Shown piece by piece: positions 8,006 through 16,906 of a stretch of DNA of 64,000 nt. Position 1 is the stretch's first letter. Every line of letters begins with the position of its first letter. The notes below the pieces were generated by a model. The model made no database searches. It was given only the letters and a program-made list of their open reading frames with translations, and was not told the origin of the DNA. The translations under genes were made by a program, and so were the position numbers. Source of the stretch: JAEUJM01 sp964635055 (GTDB lineage Bacteria; Actinomycetota; Acidimicrobiia; Acidimicrobiales; DATDAH01); contig CAZWMT010000001.1 in NCBI GenBank assembly GCA_964635055.1, positions 220,656 to 284,655 on the forward strand. The letters are read 5' to 3'.

Positions 8006-11000
8006 CCACGCCACCGGCCATCGTCGACCAGGCGTCGCGCGACCTCATCGAGCGCACGGGCCTCGACCGCACCCTCTTCGTCGAGGCCGGGGCGGGTACG
8101 GGCAAGACCCGCGAGCTGGTCCGGCGCGTCACCAGCCTGGTGACCCACGAGGGCGTGCCGCTGCGCAGCATCGCCGCCATCACCTTCACCGAGGCGGCCG
8201 GCGCCGAGCTGCGCGACCGAATCCGCCAGCGCTTCGAAGAGCTGCTCGACGAGCACCCGCCCGGCCCCCTCCGCGACGCCTGCGAGGCGGCGCTGGCCGA
8301 CAGCGACGTGGCTGCGATCGGCACGTTGCACTCCTTCGCGTTACGCATCCTGTCCGAGCACCCGCTCGAAGCCGGGCTGCCGCCCCGGGTCGAGATCCTC
8401 GACGAGGTCAGCTCGCAGCTCGCCTTCGAGGACCGGTGGCAGGTGTTCCTCGACGACCTCCACGCCGATCCCCGCGCCGAGGCCCTGATCCTGTCGGCCA
8501 GCGTGTTGCGCGTCCCCATCGAGGCAGGCCCCAACGCGGCCTCGCTCAAGGACGTCGCCGCGATCTTCGGCGACAACTGGGACCGGCTCGACCCCGACGA
8601 GCCCGACCCGGGCCCGTTGCCCCTGATCGGCTGGGACCCGTTGCGGCTGGCGCTCGACGACCTGGTGGCCCTGCTGCCCGAATGCCACGACACGGACGAC
8701 CTGCTCTACGCCCGGATCGTCGACCGGATCGTGCCGCAGGTGCAGCACCTGCTCGACCACCCCGATCCCTACCGCCAGCTCGACCTGCTCACCCGCTACG
8801 AGGGCGCGTGGACACCGGGCGGCGTGGGCCGCCAGACCTGTTGGACCGACGCCGCCGCGGCCAAGGCCGCCTGCCACGCGGTCAACGACGCCGCCGCCGC
8901 CGTCCGCCGGGCCGCCGTCGATGCGGTGCTCGACCGGCTGCGGGCACGCTTGGCCCGGTTCACCCGGGCCGAGGCCGTCCGCCGGCAGCACGACGGCCGG
9001 CTGGAGTTCCACGACCTGCTGGTGCTCAGCCGCGAGCTGGTCCGCACCAGCGCCGCCGCCCGGGCCTCGCTCCACACGCGCTACCAGCGACTGCTGCTCG
9101 ACGAGTTCCAGGACACCGACCCCATCCAGATCGAGATCGCGGCCCGGATCGCGGGGGCGGTGGCCGGTGCCGACCCCGAGGACTGGGCCGACGTCCCCAT
9201 CGACTCGGGCCGCCTGTTCTTCGTGGGCGACCCCAAGCAGTCGATCTACCGGTTCCGGCGAGCCGACATCGCCATGTTCCTGCGCACTCGGGCCGCGTTC
9301 GCGGACGACGAGTCGGTGCCCCTGGTGCAGAACTTCCGGACGGTCGAGCCGGTCCTCGCGTGGGTCAACCACGTGTTCCAGGCCCTCATGCCCGACGAGA
9401 TCCCCGACAAGCAGCCGCGGTACCGCGCCCTCGTCGCCCACCGCACGGAGGTGACCACCGACCACCGGGTGGTGCTGCTGGGCGGCGAGCACGAGGGCCT
9501 GAAGGCACCGCAGCTGCGCGAGGTCGAGGCCCACGACGTGGCCCGCGCCATCGCGTCGGTGCGCGACCACCCCGAGCGGTGGCCCGTGCACGACGCCGCC
9601 ACCGGCGGCTGGCGCGACCCGATCCTGTCCGACGTCACGGTGCTCCTGCCCACCCGGACCTCGCTGCGCCCGCTCGAGGACGCGCTCGACGCCGCCGCGA
9701 TCCCCTACCGGGTCGACACCGGCACCCTGGTCTACGACACCCAGGAGGTGCGCGACGTGCTCGCCGCGCTCCGGGCGGTGGACGACGCGACCGATGCGGT
9801 GGCCCTGGTCACCGCGCTGCGCTCGCCGCTGTACGGCTGTTCGGACCCCGATCTGTTCACCTATCACCAGGCCGGCGGGCGCTGGAGCCTGCGGGCCGAG
9901 GTGCCCGACGGCCTCCACGACCACCCGGTGGTGCGGGCACTCGACCACCTGCGCTCGCTGTGGGAGGTCCGCTGGTGGCTCGAGCCCAGCGAGCTGATGG
10001 GCCGGCTCCTCCGAGAGCGCCATGCCTTCGAGCTGGGCCTGGGCCACCGCCGGCCGCGCGAGGTGTGGCGGCGGCTGCGCTTCCTGGTCGACCAGGCGCA
10101 CCTGTTCGAAGAGGCCGGCGGCGGTGGCCTGCGCGCCTTCCTCGCCTGGGCCGACCTGCAGAGCCACGAGGGCAGTCGGGTGCACGAGCCCCTCCTGCCC
10201 GAGACCGACGACATCGCGGTGTCGATCAAGACCGTCCACGGCGCCAAGGGCCTGGAGTTCCCGATCACCGTGGTGAGTGGGCTCACCACCCTCGCCGGCC
10301 GGGGCCGGCCGGGTGTCTCGGTGGTGTGGGAGGGCAACCGGCCCGGCATCAGGTTCCGCAAGGGGGTGGCCACCGACAATTTCGACCGCCAGGCCGACTT
10401 CGAGGCCGAGATGGACCAGTACGAGCGCCAGCGACTGCTCTACGTGGCGTGCACCCGGGCCCGCGACCACCTGGTGGTCTCCACGCACCACAACGTGAAC
10501 GCCTCGTGCCACGGCGCCACCCTGGCCGCCCACTCGGCCGACGTGGAGGACGAGCTCTGCCGCAGGCTCCCCGACGAGCCCGACGCGTCGGACGAGCCCG
10601 GCGAGCCCGGGGACGACCGCTCGGGAGCAGGAGCGACGGCCGTCGATCCGCAGCGGGAGGCGCCGCCGCTGCCCTTCGACGACCGGGCCGAGTGGATCGC
10701 TCGTCGCGAGGCACTCGTCGAGCCGCAACGCGTCGGCCGCTTCGTCTCCGCCACCGCCGTCGCCCGCCAGGCGCTCGAACGCGCCGGCGGCCCCACCGGG
10801 GCCGGTGCGCACCCTGAAGCCGAGCGCGATCTCGACGCCCCGCCCCACGACACCGACCTCGGGCCCGACGACACCCACTCGGGACCCGACGACACCAACC
10901 TCGCACCAGACGACACCGACCTCGGGTCCAACGACTCCCACTCGGCGCCCGACGCCACCCGCTCGGGACCCGACGACGCCAACCTCACGCCAGACGACAC

Positions 11001-11613
11001 CGCCCCCGGGCCAGACGACACCGACCTCGGGCCAGACGACGACGCCGAGGCCGGCGAGTCCGGTCGGCCCGCGTTCAGCCGCCGGCGGGGGCGGGCGGGC
11101 ACCGCGATCGGCCGGGCGGTGCACGCCACCCTGCAGCTGGTCGACCTGGCCACGGGCGAGCACCTCGACCAGATCGCCGCGCAGCAGGCCCACGCCGAGG
11201 CCATCCCCCACCTGGCCGGCACCGTGGCGGGGATGGCCCGCTCGGGCCTCACGTCCCACAGCGTGCAGGAGGCCCTCGCCGGCGGCCGACTGTGGCGCGA
11301 GCTCTACGTGGCGGCACCCCTCGGCGAGCGGGCCGTCGAGGGCTACATCGACCTGCTCTACCAGAGCGACCAGGGCCTGGTCATCGTCGACTACAAGACC
11401 GACTCGGTCGGCTCCGACGCCGAGGTCGACGCCAAGCTCCACCAGTACCGCCTCCAGCTGGCCACCTACGCCGAAGCGCTCGAAGCCGGCACCGGCCTGC
11501 CGGTCGCGGCCGGCCGCCTGGTCTTCTGCCGCGCCGGTGGCGCCCTCGAACGCGACGTCCCCGATCTCGCCGGCGCCCGCGCCGAGGTGCGCGCGTTGCT
11601 CGGTGCGGCCTAG
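8002..11613 (+). CDS. AddA-like UvrD-family helicase-nuclease subunit
   Basis: A 1203-residue superfamily 1 helicase fused to a RecB-type nuclease. Walker A is GAGTGKTREL near residue 30, the DEFQD-type Walker B is LLLDEFQDTDPIQ near 363, motif V is VKTVHGAKGLEF near 741, and motif VI is in LLYVACTRARDH. The nuclease motif VIVDYKTDS sits near 1127, followed by QYRLQLATYAEAL. Together with the AddB-like partner it should form an ATP-dependent, strand-degrading recombination machine like AddAB. Between the helicase and nuclease (about 950-1015) is an acidic tandem-repeat linker. The start GTG overlaps the stop of the partner gene by 4 bp. Confidence 0.88.
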   Translation: MTTPPAIVDQASRDLIERTGLDRTLFVEAGAGTGKTRELVRRVTSLVTHEGVPLRSIAAITFTEAAGAELRDRIRQRFEELLDEHPPGPLRDACEAALADSDVAAIGTLHSFALRILSEHPLEAGLPPRVEILDEVSSQLAFEDRWQVFLDDLHADPRAEALILSASVLRVPIEAGPNAASLKDVAAIFGDNWDRLDPDEPDPGPLPLIGWDPLRLALDDLVALLPECHDTDDLLYARIVDRIVPQVQHLLDHPDPYRQLDLLTRYEGAWTPGGVGRQTCWTDAAAAKAACHAVNDAAAAVRRAAVDAVLDRLRARLARFTRAEAVRRQHDGRLEFHDLLVLSRELVRTSAAARASLHTRYQRLLLDEFQDTDPIQIEIAARIAGAVAGADPEDWADVPIDSGRLFFVGDPKQSIYRFRRADIAMFLRTRAAFADDESVPLVQNFRTVEPVLAWVNHVFQALMPDEIPDKQPRYRALVAHRTEVTTDHRVVLLGGEHEGLKAPQLREVEAHDVARAIASVRDHPERWPVHDAATGGWRDPILSDVTVLLPTRTSLRPLEDALDAAAIPYRVDTGTLVYDTQEVRDVLAALRAVDDATDAVALVTALRSPLYGCSDPDLFTYHQAGGRWSLRAEVPDGLHDHPVVRALDHLRSLWEVRWWLEPSELMGRLLRERHAFELGLGHRRPREVWRRLRFLVDQAHLFEEAGGGGLRAFLAWADLQSHEGSRVHEPLLPETDDIAVSIKTVHGAKGLEFPITVVSGLTTLAGRGRPGVSVVWEGNRPGIRFRKGVATDNFDRQADFEAEMDQYERQRLLYVACTRARDHLVVSTHHNVNASCHGATLAAHSADVEDELCRRLPDEPDASDEPGEPGDDRSGAGATAVDPQREAPPLPFDDRAEWIARREALVEPQRVGRFVSATAVARQALERAGGPTGAGAHPEAERDLDAPPHDTDLGPDDTHSGPDDTNLAPDDTDLGSNDSHSAPDATRSGPDDANLTPDDTAPGPDDTDLGPDDDAEAGESGRPAFSRRRGRAGTAIGRAVHATLQLVDLATGEHLDQIAAQQAHAEAIPHLAGTVAGMARSGLTSHSVQEALAGGRLWRELYVAAPLGERAVEGYIDLLYQSDQGLVIVDYKTDSVGSDAEVDAKLHQYRLQLATYAEALEAGTGLPVAAGRLVFCRAGGALERDVPDLAGARAEVRALLGAA
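10846..11046 (+). repeat. In-frame 30-bp repeats coding an acidic linker in the AddA-like gene
   Basis: Roughly seven degenerate 30-bp units, each coding about ten residues of the type GPDDTDL-x-x (variants GPDDTHS, APDDTDL, GSNDSHS). They join helicase and nuclease domains and probably form a flexible, negatively charged tether. The frame is kept throughout. Confidence 0.85.
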
Positions 11614-11645
11614 TGCCGTCCGCGATCGTCGGCCATCCTGTGGCC

Positions 11646-11939
11646 ATGGCCAGCTCGAAGAAGTCCTCCGCCAAGCCCGCCGATCCGCCCGTCGACAAGC
11701 CCGCGCCGACACTCCCGGCCGAGCAGACCGAGCCACCTCGGGGGCCGGTCAACACGACCAGCAAGGTGACGGTGGCCTTCCCCTTCTCGACCATCCGCAT
11801 GGACGAGGACACCGAGAAGCTGGCGGCGCTGGCCGCGATCGTGGCCGACCTGGCCGAGGAGGTGGGTCACCTCGCGCCCTCGAAGCAGGTGACCGCCATC
11901 CAACAGCGCGCCGCCGACCTGCTGGCGTCGCTCGAATGA
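11646..11939 (+). CDS. Small hypothetical protein with Lys/Pro-rich N-terminus
   Basis: A 97-residue protein starting at ATG 11646, with CATCCT 6 nt upstream as a possible -10. Residues 1-35 are polar and rich in Ser/Lys/Pro, and so probably disordered. Residues about 40-97 (KVTVAFPFSTIRMDEDTEKLAALAAIVADL...) form a beta strand followed by long amphipathic helices. No family is recognised. It lies 32 bp after the addA-like gene and may be the last gene of that operon. The inverted repeat at 12131-12174 follows and may end transcription. Confidence 0.6.
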   Translation: MASSKKSSAKPADPPVDKPAPTLPAEQTEPPRGPVNTTSKVTVAFPFSTIRMDEDTEKLAALAAIVADLAEEVGHLAPSKQVTAIQQRAADLLASLE

Positions 11940-12130
11940 CCGAATCTGCCGGCGCTCCTCCCCGATCCGTGGGTGGTCCGGCTCCGTTGGCCCGTCGGCG
12001 GCCACTCGATCCGGGTGCCTCTGGGCGAACGGCCGCGAGGGAGAGGGTGCGCCGCCCGTCGACGGTGACCGTCACCCGTTTCGCCACCCAGGGTGGCCAG
12101 AGGTGGCCCGTGTCCCGTCGACGGGGAAGA

Positions 12131-12174
12131 GGTGGAGGAAATACCTGTCACATACGACCGCTATTTCCTCCACC
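12131..12174. repeat. Inverted repeat, sibling of the 2607-2644 palindrome
   Basis: 13-bp arms GGTGGAGGAAATA (12131-12143) and TATTTCCTCCACC (12162-12174) enclose 18 bp. The core 12134-12171 has exactly the 38-bp length of the palindrome at 2607-2644 and shares both outer 10-bp arms plus most of the left inner half (CC-x-GTCAC), while its right inner half has diverged. It lies after the small gene and before the UvrD-like gene; terminator or binding site. Confidence 0.75.
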
Positions 12175-12227
12175 CCGACCCCACCCCGGGCGCGTTCCCG
12201 TGCAGCTTCCCGTGCGCGAGGTTTGAC

Positions 12228-15200
12228 GTGGCCATCAGCTGCGGCCATTGCGGGGGCCAGCACGCGACCGTGGCCGAGGTGCGCGCGTGCACCGGCACAC
12301 TGGCGGCGCGCGATCCGTCCGAGCCACCCGATCCGCCCGACGACCTCTGGTCGACCGATCTCAGCGGCCCACCCGGGTCGCCCAGCCGGACCGGCCGGGC
12401 GCTCACCAGCATCGACCGCGACCCCCACACCCGCGTCCACACCACCGGCGGCCCCAGCACCCGCGACCCCAGCACCGGCGGCCCGCCGTCGCCGGGCGAC
12501 CGGCACCGGCCCGAACGGCCGGGTGAGCGCCAGAGTGCCGCCGCCGTGCCCGAAGCACCGGTGGTGGTGGCCCGCTCGGGTCCGCCCGGGTTGGGTCGCA
12601 CCCTCGTGGTCGCCCCCGGCCAGGAGGTGCCGGCGCCGTGGGACGACTCGCCCCGATTCGTGGTGGACGACGACACCCGTGCCGACCCGGCCCCGCTGAT
12701 CGAGCGGCTCCAGCCCTACTGGAACGCCCGCCGACCGTACGTGGTCGAGCTCGCCGCGCCGCTCGACCGCCACCCCGACGAGGTCGACGAGCGCGAGCCC
12801 TGGCGCCTCGATCCTGCGTTCACGTTCCCGCTCGCCCAGCTGGCCCACCTGGTGTGGTCCAACGCCCTCGATCTGCGCCGACCCGACCAACCCCGCCTGG
12901 ATGCCGCCCGCGGCGCGGTCGCGGCGGGTGCGACGGTGGCAACCGACGCCGACGTCCGACCATCCGGCGACGTCCGGGAGCCCGGGGACACCACGCTGTG
13001 GTGCGACGGTGGCCCGCTCGACCTGGGCCTCGCCGAGCGCACCGGCCAACCCGTCGGCCACGCCTTCTGGCTCGAGCAGGGCCACGCCGCCGCGCTGCAC
13101 CCCACCCCCACCACCGCCGACCTGGCCGCGGATCAACTCGCCGCCGTGGCCCACCCGGGCGGCCCCTGCCGGGTCATCTCGCCGGCCGGGTCGGGCAAGA
13201 CCCGCACCCTCACCGAGCGGGCCCGCCACCTGGTGGCCGACTGCGGCCTGCCCCCCGGCGCCCTCACGCTCGTGGCGTACAACACCCGCGCCGCCGGCGA
13301 GATGCGCGAGCGGCTCGCCGGCCTGCAGGGCCTGCAGATCCGCACCCTCAACTCGCTCGGCCTGGCCGTGCTCGGGGGCACGGGCCCGTTCCGCCGCCCC
13401 GTCGGCTCGTCGGGGCCGCCGGCGGTGCTCGACGAGCGGGGCGTGCGCGACCACATCGAGCGCCTGGTCAAACTGCCCCGCCGGGCCAACACCGACCCGG
13501 CGGCGGCGTGGATCGAGGCGCTGGGCCAGGTGCGCCTGGGGCTGCGCTCACCCGACGAGGTCGAGGCCGACTACCAGGGCGACGTCGACGGCTTCGCCGA
13601 GTTCTTCCCCCGGTACCGCGAGGCGCTGCGACGGGCGGGGGCGGTGGACTTCGACGAGCAGATCTACGGCGCGATCGAGGTGCTGTTGCGCGACCCGGCG
13701 GCGCGGCGCACCGCGCAGCGGTCGTGCCGGGTGATGCTGGTGGACGAGTTCCAGGACCTCACCCCCGCCCACCTGCTGCTCATCCGGCTGCTGGCGGCGC
13801 CCGCCTTCGACGTGTTCGGCGTCGGCGACGACGACCAGACCATCTACGGCTACCAGGGGGCCGACCCGGGCTGGCTGATCCGCTACGCCGACTACTTCCC
13901 CGGCGCCGCCGACCACCCGCTCACCGTCAACTACCGGTGCCCACCCCCGGTCGTGCGGGCGGCCACCAACCTGCTCACCCGCAACCGCCGGCGAGTGGCC
14001 AAGACCATCGACTGGCCGCCGGGCCGGGCCGACGACCCTTCTGTGGTCGGGGTCGTGCTCTCCGGGCAGGGCACCGTCGCCGCGCTGGTCGACGCTGTCC
14101 GCCGGCGACTCGACGAGGGGGCGTCCGAGCGCGACATCGTCGTGCTCACCCGGGTGAACGCCACCCTGGCCCCCGTGCAGGTGGCGCTGGTCTCGGCCGG
14201 TATCGCGGTCGACCCCGTGCCGGGCATCCGCGGGTGGCTCACCCGCACGGGGGTGCGCTCGGCGCTGGCGTGGGTCGACCTCGCCGTCGACCCACGCCGG
14301 CTCTCGGCCGGCGGCGTGCGCGAGGCCGCGAGGCGCCCACCCCGCTCGCTGTCGCCCAAGGTGCTCGACTGGATGGCCGAGCAGCGCGACCTCGCTGGCC
14401 TCGAGCGCCTGGCCGGGCGCATCAGCCGCGAGCGCGACCAGGAGAAGGTGCTGGGGTTCGTGGCCGACGTGCGCCTGCTCGCCGACCTGGCCGACGGGGC
14501 CACCACCGCCGAGGTGCTGGCCGCCGTCCGCGACCGCATCGGCCTGGGCGGCGCGGTCGAGTCGCTCGACCGGTCGCGTGGCCGGGTCGACCGCTCGACG
14601 CACGGCGACGACCTCGACGCCCTGTGCCAGATCGCCGCCCTGCGCGACGATCCCCGCACCTTCCGGGCGTGGCTCACCGAGCGGCTCCAGACCGAGGTGC
14701 CCGCCGGGGAGGGCGGGCGGGTGGCCCTGTCCACCGTCCACCGGGTGAAGGGCCTCGAATGGCCCCACGTGCTGGTGCACGAGGCCTCCGCGTCGCTGTT
14801 CCCCCACCGCCTGGCCGCCGACGTGGAGGAGGAGCGCCGCATCTTCCACGTGGCCCTCACCCGCTGCTCGCAGTCGGTCACGGTGGTGGCGCCCGCCGAC
14901 CTGCCCTCGCCGTTCCTCGCCGAGTTGGCCGCCCCGGGTGTGCCGCCGGCACCGGCCCCCGAACCCGTGGCGGTACCGGCCACCAGGGCCCGGCCCGGCC
15001 AGACCGGACGCTCCGGCGTGGGCGCGGGCGGCCCGCCGCCCGACGGGGTGGACATCGACGAGTGGAAGCAGGCCCACGCCCTGCACGAGGCGCTGCGCGC
15101 GTGGCGTCGGGCCCGCTCGCAGGCCGACGGGGTGCCCGCCTTCGTGGTGTTCGCCGACCGCACCCTGGACGACCTCGTGGCCCGCCGGCCCACCGACTAC

Positions 15201-15293
15201 GCCGGCCTGCGCGCCTGCCACGGCATCGGCCCCGCCAAGGTCGACAACTACGGCGACGACATCCTGGCGGTCATCGCCGAGTTCCTCGAATGA
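12228..15293 (+). CDS. UvrD/PcrA-like 3'-5' DNA helicase with HRDC domain (UvrD2-like)
   Basis: A 1021-residue superfamily 1A helicase. The GTG at 12228 was chosen so that the protein begins AISCGHCGGQHATVAEVRAC, a short Cys/His knuckle that looks like a real N-terminus; an ATG at 12093 would read through the inverted repeat. Walker A is SPAGSGKTRTL near residue 317, Walker B LVDEFQDLTPAH near 504, then QTIYGYQGADPGW and HRVKGLEWPHVLVHEA. The last 70 residues form an HRDC domain (ALHEALRAWRRARS...ACHGIGPAKVDNYGDDIL). Mycobacterial UvrD2 has the same helicase-HRDC order. It should unwind DNA during repair. Its last codons are copied in the tandem duplication that follows. Confidence 0.88.
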   Translation: MAISCGHCGGQHATVAEVRACTGTLAARDPSEPPDPPDDLWSTDLSGPPGSPSRTGRALTSIDRDPHTRVHTTGGPSTRDPSTGGPPSPGDRHRPERPGERQSAAAVPEAPVVVARSGPPGLGRTLVVAPGQEVPAPWDDSPRFVVDDDTRADPAPLIERLQPYWNARRPYVVELAAPLDRHPDEVDEREPWRLDPAFTFPLAQLAHLVWSNALDLRRPDQPRLDAARGAVAAGATVATDADVRPSGDVREPGDTTLWCDGGPLDLGLAERTGQPVGHAFWLEQGHAAALHPTPTTADLAADQLAAVAHPGGPCRVISPAGSGKTRTLTERARHLVADCGLPPGALTLVAYNTRAAGEMRERLAGLQGLQIRTLNSLGLAVLGGTGPFRRPVGSSGPPAVLDERGVRDHIERLVKLPRRANTDPAAAWIEALGQVRLGLRSPDEVEADYQGDVDGFAEFFPRYREALRRAGAVDFDEQIYGAIEVLLRDPAARRTAQRSCRVMLVDEFQDLTPAHLLLIRLLAAPAFDVFGVGDDDQTIYGYQGADPGWLIRYADYFPGAADHPLTVNYRCPPPVVRAATNLLTRNRRRVAKTIDWPPGRADDPSVVGVVLSGQGTVAALVDAVRRRLDEGASERDIVVLTRVNATLAPVQVALVSAGIAVDPVPGIRGWLTRTGVRSALAWVDLAVDPRRLSAGGVREAARRPPRSLSPKVLDWMAEQRDLAGLERLAGRISRERDQEKVLGFVADVRLLADLADGATTAEVLAAVRDRIGLGGAVESLDRSRGRVDRSTHGDDLDALCQIAALRDDPRTFRAWLTERLQTEVPAGEGGRVALSTVHRVKGLEWPHVLVHEASASLFPHRLAADVEEERRIFHVALTRCSQSVTVVAPADLPSPFLAELAAPGVPPAPAPEPVAVPATRARPGQTGRSGVGAGGPPPDGVDIDEWKQAHALHEALRAWRRARSQADGVPAFVVFADRTLDDLVARRPTDYAGLRACHGIGPAKVDNYGDDILAVIAEFLE

Positions 15294-15450
15294 CACCCGT
15301 CGACGGCCCGTCGCTCGACGTGGCGCACCGAGCCGGGACCTCCTCGCCGTCATCGCCGAGCTCCTGGATCGACACCCGTCGACGGCCCGTCGCTCGACGT
15401 GGCGCACCGAGCCGGGACCTCCTCGCCGTCATCGCCGAGTTCCTGGGATG
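15293..15450. repeat. 79-bp tandem duplication covering the 3' end of the UvrD-like gene
   Basis: Two 79-bp units (15293-15371 and 15372-15450) each end in a copy of the helicase's own terminal codons (GTCATCGCCGAG-T/C-TCCT). The second unit ends on the ATG of the downstream gene. The duplication therefore seems to have copied the stop-codon region of the helicase into the intergenic space. Confidence 0.85.
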
Positions 15451-16851
15451 ACGCCGGCCGCCGCCCCCACGCACGATCGGGTGCACCGAGCCGTCGGCGC
15501 GCTGGTCGGCGCCGCCGTCGGCGACGCCCTGGGCGCGCCCTTCGAGTTCCGGGCGGCGGGCGCGTACTCGTCCCGGTTCCCCGTGCCGGTGCTCGGTGGC
15601 ATCGGCGAGATGATCGGGGGCGGCGGGTGCGGGTGGGCTCCCGGCGAGTTCACGGACGACACCCAGATGGCGATGCTGGTGGCCGAGTCGCTGCTCGACC
15701 ACGACCACTTCGAGGCCGCCGACCTGTGCGCTCGGTTCCGGGCATGGGCCCGCTCCCCCCTGAAGGACATCGGTGTGATGACCGGGTCGGTGCTCCGCCG
15801 GCCGGGCGACTGCGGCCAGGCCGCGGCCGACCACTTCGCCGCCCACCCGCACGGCGCCGCCGGCAACGGGTCGCTGATGCGGACGATCCCGGCGGCCCTC
15901 TTCTTCGCCGGACGGGGAACGGCCGCCACCATGAGCGCGGCTCGGCGGATCTCGGCGCTCACCCACGGCGACCCCGCGGCCGGCGAAGGCTGCGCGATCT
16001 ACCACGAGCTCGTCCGCCTGGCCCTGGCCGGCGACGACCCCGTCGCCGGGCTGCCCGACGTACTGGCCCTCGTGCCCGAGCCCCACCGCGAGCGCTACCA
16101 CCAGATGCTGTCGCCAGGATGGGCACCCGCGTCGTCGCCGCTCCCGAACGGCACCGTGTGGGGCGCGCTGGCCACCGCGGTGTGGGCGATCCGCCGTACC
16201 GGCAGCTTCGAGGAGACGGTGGTCGCGGCGGTCGAGTCCGGCGACGATGCCGACACCACCGCGGCCATCACCGGTGGGCTGGCCGGGGCGATGTGGGGTG
16301 CGGGCCGCATCCCGACGCGGTGGTCCACCTATGTGCACGGCAACGTCCTCGATCGCCGCTACCGCCTGAGCGACCTGCAGGACCTGGCCCGACGGCTGGT
16401 CGGCGCCCGGCCCGTGCCGCTCACCGCCGACGAGCCCGCGCTCGATCCCGTCGAGGTGCGCCCCCGGCTGTGGGCCACCAACCTCAGCGGCGCCGCCACC
16501 ACGCCCACCGACCACGCCATCGTGTCGCTGTGTCGCACCAAGGGCTACTTCGACGACCGGCCCGTGCGCCGCGAGTTGTACCTGGTCGACCGGGGCCGCG
16601 AGCACAACCCGGCGCTGCGTGAGGCCCTCGACGACACCCTCGCCACCATCGACGCGTTGCTGGCCGAGGGGCGCGACGTCGTGGTCCACTGCCACGGCGG
16701 ACGGTCTCGTACCGGGCTGGTGCTGCGGGCGTGGCTGATGCGCACGGAGGGCCAGTCGCCCGACGCCGCCCTGGCCGAGGTGCGCCGCCGCTGGCCCCAC
16801 ACCAGCACCGACAACACCGCGTTCACCGACGTGCTCGCCGACCTGAGCTGA
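15448..16851 (+). CDS. ADP-ribosylglycohydrolase fused to a dual-specificity/tyrosine phosphatase
   Basis: A 467-residue protein. Residues about 10-320 are an ADP-ribosylglycohydrolase (DraG/ARH family): GAAVGDALGAPFEF, FTDDTQMAMLVAES, GNGSLMRTIPAALF, ALTHGD and GDDADTTAAITGGLAGA, with the metal-binding acidic residues kept. Residues about 345-467 carry a protein-phosphatase signature VVHCHGGRSRTGL, i.e. the HC-X5-R-T loop of dual-specificity phosphatases, preceded by an Asp/Arg-rich segment. It should remove ADP-ribose from a target and may also dephosphorylate a protein, RNA or sugar phosphate. ATG 15448 lies at the very end of the 79-bp duplication; no good ribosome site is visible. Confidence 0.85.
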   Translation: MTPAAAPTHDRVHRAVGALVGAAVGDALGAPFEFRAAGAYSSRFPVPVLGGIGEMIGGGGCGWAPGEFTDDTQMAMLVAESLLDHDHFEAADLCARFRAWARSPLKDIGVMTGSVLRRPGDCGQAAADHFAAHPHGAAGNGSLMRTIPAALFFAGRGTAATMSAARRISALTHGDPAAGEGCAIYHELVRLALAGDDPVAGLPDVLALVPEPHRERYHQMLSPGWAPASSPLPNGTVWGALATAVWAIRRTGSFEETVVAAVESGDDADTTAAITGGLAGAMWGAGRIPTRWSTYVHGNVLDRRYRLSDLQDLARRLVGARPVPLTADEPALDPVEVRPRLWATNLSGAATTPTDHAIVSLCRTKGYFDDRPVRRELYLVDRGREHNPALREALDDTLATIDALLAEGRDVVVHCHGGRSRTGLVLRAWLMRTEGQSPDAALAEVRRRWPHTSTDNTAFTDVLADLS

Positions 16852-16906
16852 GCTGATCGTCGGCCCCTCGTGGTTCCGGCGGCCCCCGCCACACGGCGGC
16901 GGCGGG

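Noticed and set aside
8341..11736. 1131-codon minus-strand open frame across the AddA-like gene
   Set aside because: Mirror frame of a well-supported helicase; no family resemblance and repeated V-G-x-E-V runs typical of antisense GC bias.
12093..12227. Longer start for the UvrD-like helicase at ATG 12093
   Set aside because: The added residues read through the inverted repeat at 12131-12174; GTG 12228 begins with a sensible Cys/His segment.
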